Below are positions 10,366 to 17,400 of a DNA stretch of 64,000 nt, piece after piece. Where the stretch lies: NCBI GenBank assembly GCA_013824715.1, contig PNOH01000003.1, positions 1-64,000 on the forward strand, read 5' to 3'. The notes beneath the pieces are model-generated. The model did not search any database. It saw only the letters and a program-made list of their open reading frames with translations, and had not been told where the DNA came from. A program made the translations under genes and the position numbers. This DNA comes from Odoribacter sp. (GTDB lineage Bacteria > Bacteroidota > Bacteroidia > Bacteroidales > Prolixibacteraceae). How positions within the stretch are numbered: position 1 is the stretch's first letter; the number at the start of each line of letters is the position of its first letter.

Positions 10366-10600
10366 GGAAGGAAAGGCCGGCCGGGGAAAGGATGGTGGAT
10401 TTATTCTTCCCAAATCCTTTCGGGGTTTCGAACCACCGAAAGATAAGAAAGGAAAAAGCCCCCTTCCCAATTTCCTGCCTTTCGGCAGGAACTCCAAATG
10501 GGGGAAAGCTTGTGCTTCGAGCGAGAGGGTTGGTTGAAAAACAACAGTCCGGGATTTCAGATCACCGGAGCTATTCGAATTAGAACAAGAAAAATAAACA

Positions 10601-10640
10601 ATCCGCCGGGAGGCGGACAAGTGATGAATAACCAATATTC
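10601..10640 (+). repeat. CCGCC-hairpin plus GTGATGAATAACCAATATTC repeat, copy 1
   Basis: ATCCGCCGGGAGGCGGACAA (hairpin) is followed directly by GTGATGAATAACCAATATTC. Copy 2 is at 11014-11050 (hairpin and shortened tail). The tail alone recurs at 13328-13363, with a CCGCC hairpin shortly after at 13391-13410. Confidence 0.75.
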
Positions 10641-10812
10641 AATATCCAAACCGGAATCTGTTCGCAAACCGAACTTGAAACATGGAATTTGGAACTTGAA
10701 ACTTTTAATGAAAGGAGAAATGCCCATGAATAAAGGTCGGACGCCGGAAATCCAAAATTGCAAATCCATGGAAAAGTCCGGAGGAAAGCCAAAAAGAGAA
10801 GCCCCCTTCCTG

Positions 10813-10828
10813 TTCCCCCAAGGGGGAA
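10813..10828. repeat. REP-like palindrome
   Basis: Arms TTCCCCC/GGGGGAA with a 2-nt loop, followed by GGGGGAGAGGGTTCGG. It belongs to the set of G/C-rich hairpins in this island. Confidence 0.5.
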
Positions 10829-11013
10829 TGATGTCGCTTCGGGGGAGAGGGTTCGGTTGAAGAAGCGCCTCAATAAATGGGTGGATTGCAATGTCTTTCC
10901 ACCAGAGAATGATGATTGATGAGATACGGGTTTCGGGTTACGAACTCCGTGATCCGCCAAGTGGCGGACTGTGCATCGCCAAAAGGCGAATGTGTTTAAA
11001 AATAAAATAGCTA

Positions 11014-11050
11014 ATCCGCCAGGAGGCGGACAAGTGATGAATATTCAATA
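11014..11050 (+). repeat. CCGCC-hairpin plus GTGATGAATATTCAATA repeat, copy 2
   Basis: ATCCGCCAGGAGGCGGACAA followed by GTGATGAATATTCAATA matches copy 1 at 10601 with a small deletion in the tail. Confidence 0.75.
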
Positions 11051-11108
11051 TATCTGTCGGCCAAACAGGCAGGCCATAACCAGTGATGCTGATCGGAGCA
11101 TTCTTGCT

Positions 11109-11128
11109 CCCTCCCCCTGCGGGGAGGG
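11109..11128. repeat. REP-like palindrome
   Basis: Arms CCCTCCCC/GGGGAGGG with a 4-nt loop and a CTGGGGTGGGG foot. This is the best match in the window to a classical REP unit (hairpin plus GTGG-type foot). It sits 26 bp before the 30-bp array. Confidence 0.6.
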
Positions 11129-11154
11129 CTGGGGTGGGGCTATCCATAAAGGTC

Positions 11155-11394
11155 GGGGCGATCTATGGCGCACATCCGGTTCAAGGGGCGACCCGCCGGC
11201 AGTTTGCGAAGCTCGTGGCGATCCACCCTGGATGTACACTCCCAGAGGCGATCCTCCGATCAATACCGAACCGAGGGGCGATCCACCTGAATTAATCCGA
11301 ACCAGAGGTCATCCACCTGAGATCAGGAATGCGAGAGATGGGCCCACTGGGGCAAACGGAACGAGGGGCAAACCTCCGGAGATGAAAACCAGAA
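11155..11394 (+). repeat. Exact 30-bp-period array, 8 units, encoding RGDPP-type decapeptides
   Basis: Eight units begin at 11155, 11185, 11215, 11245, 11275, 11305, 11335 and 11365, with no drift in spacing. Each starts with a conserved core close to GGGGCGATCCACC, followed by about 17 variable bases. In one + frame the units read RGDLW, RGDPP, RGDPP, RGDPP, RGDPP, RGHPP, RDGPT and RGKPP, each plus five variable residues. The last three units are the most degenerate. The opposite strand is also open, reading GGSPL-type decapeptides across the better-conserved units. The conserved-core/variable-spacer layout recalls a repeat array, but the core is too short and degenerate for a CRISPR. Confidence 0.8.
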
Positions 11395-11582
11395 GAAACA
11401 ATTCTTTTAAAGAAGAATTGGTATTCAGGATATTAGCTGGTCCAATTGGGCCGCATGGGAGAGGTATGCCCGGACGGGAAGGGATAGTGAAACCACTTTC
11501 GGGGTCTGAAACCACCGAAAGGGTTGGAAGGGTTGAAAGGAAAGTTACCCCATCGGCGGTTTTACACCCCGAAGGAGGTTAT

Positions 11583-11954
11583 ATGACAAAAAAATATAAA
11601 CCTGAAACCCAGTTTTCACATCTTTTTAATTCATACGCCCAGGCTTATAATAAACGATTTGGTCGAACCGGAAGTCTGTTTCAACATCCTTTTAAACGAA
11701 AGCTTATTTCGCACGAACGGTATTTAAAACATGTGATTCTATACATCCATAATAATCCCGTCCACCATGGCTTTTGCAGTCAAGCTATGGAATATCCCTG
11801 GTCGAGTTATCTGAGTTGCATTTCAATAAAACCGACCAAATTGAAGCGTGATGCGGTGATAGGTTGGTTCGATAGTGATGCGAATTTTAAAAATGTACAC
11901 AATGAAAAAATTGATTTTGAAAAGATTGAAAAATGGCTCGGTATAAACGAATAA
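11583..11954 (+). pseudogene. REP-associated tyrosine transposase (RAYT), 5'-truncated remnant
   Basis: The 123-residue product matches the C-terminal half of Y1/IS200-like REP-associated transposases: QFSHLFNSYAQAYNKRFGRT (tyrosine region), GSLFQHPFKRK, then YIHNNPVHHG and YPWSSY blocks. The N-terminal part with the HUH metal-binding motif is absent; upstream sequence is the repeat island. An unusually good Shine-Dalgarno (AAGGAGGT, 11572-11579) stands just before ATG 11583, so the fragment might still be translated. RAYTs mobilise REP palindromes, and several REP-like hairpins lie within 2.5 kb, so this may be the decayed source of those elements. Without the HUH domain it should not be catalytically active by itself. 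Confidence 0.8.
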
Positions 11955-11973
11955 AAAAGAAATGAAACGAACA

Positions 11974-12008
11974 GATTGCTTCTCCCGAGAACTCGGGATC
12001 GCAATGAC
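11974..12008. repeat. GATTGCTTC…CGCAATGAC palindromic intergenic repeat
   Basis: GATTGC and GCAATGAC flank a CCCGAG-AA-CTCGGG hairpin. This pattern is a frequent interspersed palindrome in environmental genomes. It may also serve as a terminator-like fold after the transposase remnant. Confidence 0.5.
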
Positions 12009-12055
12009 GGGGAACAGAGCGCTAACCTTTGCCGGACATCAAAGGAAAAGACACA

Positions 12056-12139
12056 ATGGTCGAATTGAAAAAGTTGTTCGGGGGTTTATCGCTGTATCGG
12101 ACGGAATGGGACGCATGGATTGAAAAAGCATTAAACTGA
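12056..12139 (+). pseudogene. Possible gene fragment of 27 codons
   Basis: A short frame beginning MVELKKLFGGLSLYRTEWDA and closing at TGA 12139 has protein-like composition, unlike the flanking repeats. It could be the 3' stump of a gene lost to rearrangement or chance. The family is not recognised. Confidence 0.25.
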
Positions 12140-12193
12140 ACAGATAAAATACAGAGGAATGACAAAGGAAACAGGCAGAAAAAAAGAAGATAA

Positions 12194-13285
12194 ATGAATG
12201 ATTTTTTGCAAATAGTCCAATTGATTCAAGCCACACGCTACCGGGCTTTGATCTCAATAAACAGCGAGTTGGTAAATCTTTACTGGCAGGTTGGTCAATA
12301 CGTTTCAATGCGTTTGGAGAAAGCCTCCTGGGGTGATGGGACGGTGGCCGAATTGGCAGAATATATCAAAAAGCATCATCCAGAAATCAAAGGATTCGAC
12401 AAAAGGAACCTTTATCGCATGTGCAAGTTCTATCAATCCTATAACGATATGCTATTTGTCGCACCACTGGTGCGACAAATTCAAGAAGTTGATAATGAGC
12501 CGATAATAATTGTGTCACCACTGGAACCACAATTACAGGATACATCATCAGGCTTGAACGACTTAAGCGATATTCGAAACACCCTATTGGCTCAAATTAG
12601 CTGGTCGCATCATTTGATTATCATGGGGCGTTGCAAAACTGCGGATGAAAGGGAATATTATGTCCGGCTTTGCATCAGGGAACATTACAGCAAACGCGAA
12701 TTAGGCCGTCAAATCAATAGTTCAACATTTGAACGGGTGATGTTAGGCAATGCCAAATTACCCGAAAGCATCCGAAAATTGCCGCAGGAAATGACCAATG
12801 TTTTAAAAGACAGCTATGTATTTGAGTTCCTTAATTTGCCGGAACCTTATATTGAGAACGATCTGCGCAAGGCATTGCTGCACGAATTAAAGCAATTTAT
12901 TCTTGAATTGGGTCCCGACTATCTGTTTGTAGGAGAAGAGTTTCCAATTAAAGTTGGCAATCGCGATTTTCGGATCGATCTCGTGTTTTTTCATCGCACA
13001 TTACAGTGTCTGGCTGCTTTTGAGTTAAAAACAGACCGTTTCGAACCCGAATATCTGGGGAAAATAAATTTTTACCTTGAAGCGCTCGACCGCGATGTAC
13101 GCAAATCAAATGAAAATCCGAGTATTGGCGTGTTGCTATGTAAAGACCGGGACGAAGAAGTGGTGGAATATGCGATGAGCCGAAGCCTTAGCCCAACAAT
13201 GGTTGCCCGGTATCTGACACAAATGCCTGAAAAGAAATTATTGCAACAGAAACTGCACGAACTGTTTGAAAATGAGGAAAAATAA
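12194..13285 (+). CDS. DUF1016/YhcG-family PDDEXK nuclease
   Basis: The 363-aa product has the two-part structure of YhcG/DUF1016 proteins: a helical N-terminal domain (about 1-190; NLYWQVGQYVSMRL and KGFDKRNLYRMCKFYQSY) and a C-terminal PDDEXK-like nuclease domain (about 200-350). The nuclease core is visible as FRIDLVFFH followed by AAFELKTDRF, giving D…ExK. Such genes often travel with restriction-modification or other defence or mobile modules, but no methylase or specificity subunit is present here. It sits alone in the debris that interrupts the adhesin locus, consistent with arrival by transfer. Length is normal for the family and no damage is seen. Its biological role is not established. 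Confidence 0.88.
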   Translation: MNDFLQIVQLIQATRYRALISINSELVNLYWQVGQYVSMRLEKASWGDGTVAELAEYIKKHHPEIKGFDKRNLYRMCKFYQSYNDMLFVAPLVRQIQEVDNEPIIIVSPLEPQLQDTSSGLNDLSDIRNTLLAQISWSHHLIIMGRCKTADEREYYVRLCIREHYSKRELGRQINSSTFERVMLGNAKLPESIRKLPQEMTNVLKDSYVFEFLNLPEPYIENDLRKALLHELKQFILELGPDYLFVGEEFPIKVGNRDFRIDLVFFHRTLQCLAAFELKTDRFEPEYLGKINFYLEALDRDVRKSNENPSIGVLLCKDRDEEVVEYAMSRSLSPTMVARYLTQMPEKKLLQQKLHELFENEEK

Positions 13286-13327
13286 TATTGATTAATGTTT
13301 GTGGAGAATAAAAATGAAACAAAAAAA

Positions 13328-13424
13328 ATGATGAATAACCAATATTCAATAACCAAACCGAACACGGTTGTGCTACGGACCTGGAACTTGGTCCGCCATC
13401 TGGCGGATGGAATTTGAAACTTTT
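13328..13424. repeat. NNQYS-type repeat and CCGCC hairpin upstream of the PKD-like gene
   Basis: ATGATGAATAACCAATATTC (13328-13347) repeats the tail of the element at 10601. GAACTTG (13384) and GGAATTTGAAACTTTT (13409-13424) repeat sequence at 10684-10706, and CCGCCATCTGGCGG (13393-13406) is another CCGCC hairpin. The repeat runs to within a few bases of the next start codon. Confidence 0.65.
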
Positions 13425-13427
13425 GAG

Positions 13428-14099
13428 ATGAAGAAACTCTTGTACATAGCACGTTATCCGGCATTGGCAGCCCTGCTGCTTCTGCTGCTGGCTTTGGCTC
13501 CTGCCATGGCCCAGAACGTCGTGTACCAGGGCGAAACCACTACTTTAACAGTTGATCAAATGCCGGGCGATAGTTACTTCTGGGAAATTTATAGTGACGG
13601 AACAGTTAACTTTGCTACAGTGCCAGGAAATTGTCCGGTTACATCTGCTATTTTTGTGGGAGGCAATACCGGGACCAGTGTTGATGTTAAGTGGTTACAA
13701 CCTGGCATCTATTTCTTTAAAGTTACGGCGCAAGATATAACCGGCTGTACCAATAATATTAAAATAGGGATGGTCGAGGTGAAGCCATCGATACCAACAG
13801 CGGTACTGACACAACCTGATCCGGATTGGATATGTATTGGAGATCAGGCTTTTCTTGAAGTCACACTTACAGGGGTTGCTCCATGGGAATTTACCTATAC
13901 CGACGGGACCAGCTTCTGGACTGTGAAAAATATTGCCGGCGTAAGCTATCAGTTACAGCTTAGCCCTAAAGCAACAGCCCAATACTGGATAACCTCGGTG
14001 AAAGATATAAACGGGACAAACCCGGCGCCTTCGGCCCGCGTGTTGGTAGTTGTTAATCCGAAACCTGAAAGTTCAAAAATATACCAACATGAACCGTAG
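13428..14099 (+). CDS. Secreted PKD/Ig-like domain protein of the T9SS adhesin locus
   Basis: ATG 13428 is chosen because it starts a typical signal peptide (basic MKKLLYIARYPA, a Leu-rich core, then PAMAQ). The 223-aa product then has two beta-sandwich-like modules. The first (about 25-115) contains DSYFWEIYSDGT and QPGIYFFKVTAQDITGC, which is PKD-like. The second (about 120-215) contains PWEFTYTDGTSFWTV and YWITSVKDINGT. It ends without a sorting domain. Small proteins of this type commonly sit just before the large gliding-motility C-terminal-domain protein and PorP/SprF gene in Bacteroidota, as here, suggesting a partner or scaffold of that surface complex. This role is inferred from context. 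Confidence 0.8.
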   Translation: MKKLLYIARYPALAALLLLLLALAPAMAQNVVYQGETTTLTVDQMPGDSYFWEIYSDGTVNFATVPGNCPVTSAIFVGGNTGTSVDVKWLQPGIYFFKVTAQDITGCTNNIKIGMVEVKPSIPTAVLTQPDPDWICIGDQAFLEVTLTGVAPWEFTYTDGTSFWTVKNIAGVSYQLQLSPKATAQYWITSVKDINGTNPAPSARVLVVVNPKPESSKIYQHEP

Positions 14100-14451
14100 T
14101 GAAATTTTAAATGATGAATAAGGAGTGTTGAATTTTAAATGTTGAATTTTAAGTGTTGAAGAAGGAATGAGGAATGTTGAATTTTAAATGTTGAATTTTA
14201 AATTATGAATTAGGTGAATCAAGAGTTGAAGATAAAAGAATTTTAATTCCGAAGGCATGATAGGATTATAGCCAAATAATGTACAGAAAAGTTAAAATAC
14301 CGAAGGTATGGCATGATTATATCACCACTTCGTGGTTTAAGAGCGCTTTTTTAATCATTTTCTATAATCATAGCAACCCTTCGGGTTTGAAAATTCAACT
14401 CTTGATTCGCGTGAATGTTGAATAAGAAATAAGGAATAAGAATGGAGGAAT
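14100..14451. repeat. Intergenic repeats (TTGAATTTTAAATG direct repeats; CCGAAGG…ATGATTATA inverted pair)
   Basis: The first half carries direct repeats of GTTGAATTTTAAATGTTGAA (about 14127-14153 and 14175-14201). The second half carries CCGAAGG…ATGATTATA at 14300-14321 and its inverse TATAATCATAGCAACCCTTCGG at 14363-14384, a second pair of arms of one fold, with a related half-copy at about 14250-14272. A small hairpin CCACTTCGTGG lies between. No gene is visible. A GGAGGA sequence precedes ATG 14452. Confidence 0.65.
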
Positions 14452-17400
14452 ATGAGAGCGTATAAATACATATTTGCAATGGTACTTCTGATCGCTGCTT
14501 TACAGGTAGCCGGGCAGTCGTATGTGATTGATCAGGTATGTGTAGGCTCCGTCAGGCAATACCGGATCGAGGGAGAGGCCGGCTCTACCTACAATTGGTT
14601 ATTAAAGAATGATGTAACACAAGTCAATGTTCCGATTCCCAATTCTTCAGGAACACCTTTCACAAAAACAAACGGGAAGACCATTTACGGAAATGAAATC
14701 TCTATTGAATGGAAACAAACCGGCACGTTCAACCTGTCAACTGTCCAGACTTCATTGCTCGGATGCGACACCCTGGAACAGGGACTGGTGGAAGTATATG
14801 ATATACCCACAGTAATGGCAGGAACCCCCTTAACAGTCTGTATTGATATGAAGGTTGGCCTGACCACTGCTTTTGCAACGAATCACAGCAGTTTACTCTG
14901 GACCTCAAATGGAGACGGAACCTTTGACAATCCGCTTGCTTTGCATACCAGCTATAATATTGGCCCGAATGATGCAATTGCCGGCAGTGTGAAGCTTACG
15001 CTTACCGCACAGGGAAAAGGAAATGGTACATCGTGTAATCCGGTTTCTTCAACCTTAACTGCAACTTTAAAAATTATACCCAAACTGGTGATCAACAACC
15101 CTGCAGAAGTTTGCCTGCCAGTAACGGTTGATCTTAGAACAGCGATAGCAGCAGGCAGTGACTCTGATTTAAGCTTCGAATACTTTACTGATTCTTTGGC
15201 TACCATAACCCTGGCTAATTATATGGCCGTAAATAAAAGCGGCACTTATTACATCCGGGCTACCAGTAACTCAACCGGTTGCGCCGTAATGAAACCTGTA
15301 AAGGTTAAATTTACCAAACAAATTGTTCCTTCATTTGCACATATTCCTGAAGTTTGCCTGAACAGCGCCAATCCACCTGTTTTGCAGCCATCAGATTTTC
15401 AGGGAATCGGAGGCTCCTGGTTGCCCTCAGTCGTTCTGACGGATAAGCTGGGAAAATTTCCGTATAAATTTACGCCTGATCCGGGCCAATGTGCCAAAGA
15501 CACCACTTTCTGGATTGAAGTAAGTAATTCAATCAAGCCCGTATTTAACTTACCTGTCAGTTTGTGTTTGGGTGATGCACCTTTAAGCTTGCCAACTGTT
15601 TCAAGCAATGGTATTTCCGGGATTTGGAGCCCTGCCATTGTCAACGCCAGTTCAACCGGAATTTTCACATTTACCTTTACCCCTGATCCGGGACAGTGCG
15701 GTGTAACACTGTCCGTTCAAGTTACCATTACTCCTCCGGCAAGTCCGCCAACGTTTACATTCCCGGAAATTTGTGTAGGAAGTATTCCTCCTGCTTTGCC
15801 AACAAGATCGAATGAAGGAGTTACCGGCACCTGGAACCCGGCCATCATTTCAACGGCTACGGTTGGAATCATGAACTATACCTTCACCCCATTTTCAGGC
15901 CAGTGCCGGCAAATCCGAATCGAACCAATCGAAGTGATTGATAAAACTATACCTGTGTTCGATCAGCCTGGGCCACTCTGTTTGAATAGCGCCCCTGTCG
16001 TTTTACCAACTACTTCTAAAAACGGTATTACAGGAACATGGGCTCCTTCAACGGTTACAACCAATGTGCCGGGTAAATTCACCTTCACATTTGTTCCTGC
16101 ATCGAATTTGTGTGCAACGGGTTTGACTATGGATGTCGAAATTTATCAGGAGATAAAACTTGTCATTACAGCCGACCCATTACTGACCTTTGGGGGAACA
16201 ACCAATGTGACGGTAACCTCAACCGGAGGATCAGGAACCTACACTTCAGGAACAGGGACTTTTATCCGTTCAGCCGGATTGCACCCTTTTACTGTGACTG
16301 ATGATCATGGATGTTCAGGCTCAGGAACGGTATTTATTCAAAATCCTCAGGATTTGGATGTTACTACAACTGTTAAACCCATGAAGTGTGCCGGCTCTCT
16401 TGCTGAAGTTGCCGTAACTGTTACCGGAGGAACAGCTCCTTATACTTTCAGTTATACGGGCGGCGATCCTTCGTACATACCATTTAATTTGAATACCTTT
16501 CTGGTAAGGGCATCAGCTAATCCTTATGTATTTGCGGTTACCGACAGTAACGGATTGCGTGGAGAATCTCTTCCATTACTGATTAGCGACCCTCCCGGAT
16601 TTAAGCTGACAGATTCAATGACTGAACCATTGTGTTTCGGAGGGAGTGACGGAACGGTAACTGTTACCGCGACTGATTGGGTTGGAACAGTATCCTACCA
16701 GTGGAATGACCTGCTAAAACAAACTACTGCTACAGCTACCGGTTTAATAGCGGGAAGTTATACGGTAACTGTAACCGACGATTGTGGCCCGAAACAGTTA
16801 ACCCTCATGGTGACTGAACCGCAGGCAATTACCTTAACTGCCCTTGGAACCGGCAGCCAATGCCCTGGTTTTGATGGGAGTATTCAATTTGTAATTACTA
16901 ATATTCCCGATGGAATTTATAATATTTCACATTCGTCAGGACAATTTAATTCCGTCACATTTTCAGGAGGAAAATCTACCCCTATTTCGGCTGCTCCGGG
17001 CAGCTATACTGATTTGAAAATCTCATACAATGGCTGTATTTCTGCAAATGGGGTAAATGCTACAGTAAATCAGGCTCCTGTTCAGCTCACCGACTTTTTT
17101 GTTATTCATCCGACCTGTAAGGTTTCTTCCGGAGCAGTACTTATAACCAATCCCAAACCAAATTCAGGATTTGAATACCGTGTTGACAATGGTACCTATC
17201 AGGCTTCTGCAACTATTGCCGGATTAGCATCGGGTGTTCACCAGCTTTTAATCAGGAAGCTGAGTACAGGATGTGAAACTGACACAACGTTTACAATCAA
17301 CGCTCAACCAGTCACACCGGCTAATCCAACGGCCATCCCGGTTTCGGCAGTTTGTGAAACCAGCCCTGTGCAAACACTCCATGCCAATAGCGGTATTGCC

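Larger units (their letters stand above)
10285..11582. other. Repeat-rich intergenic island (REP-like palindromes, NNQYS-type repeats, 30-bp array)
   Basis: Long frames are open here but their products are Pro/Gly/Lys-rich translations of palindromic DNA. I see a mosaic: REP-like hairpins (10349-10365, 10813-10828, 11109-11128), CTTTCGG…CCGAAAG hairpins (about 10416-10442 and 11496-11521), CCGCCxxxxGGCGG hairpins (10602-10616, 10953-10966, 11017-11030) twice followed by AAGTGATGAATA, a GAACTTGAAAC repeat (10672-10706), a stretch of the GATACGGGTTTCGGGTTACGA family (10923-10944), and the 30-bp array (11155-11394). I see no gene that I can defend. Confidence 0.65.

Noticed and set aside
11155-11394. 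CRISPR array, because of regular spacing with conserved cores and variable parts
   Set aside because: The conserved core is only about 13 bp and diverges between units, spacers would be about 17 bp, and no cas genes are present. It stays as an unexplained 30-bp array.
10971-11582. A 327-aa protein running through the 30-bp array into the transposase stump
   Set aside because: The N-terminal part translates repeats and palindromes. Only the last 123 residues match a known family, and a strong Shine-Dalgarno marks ATG 11583.
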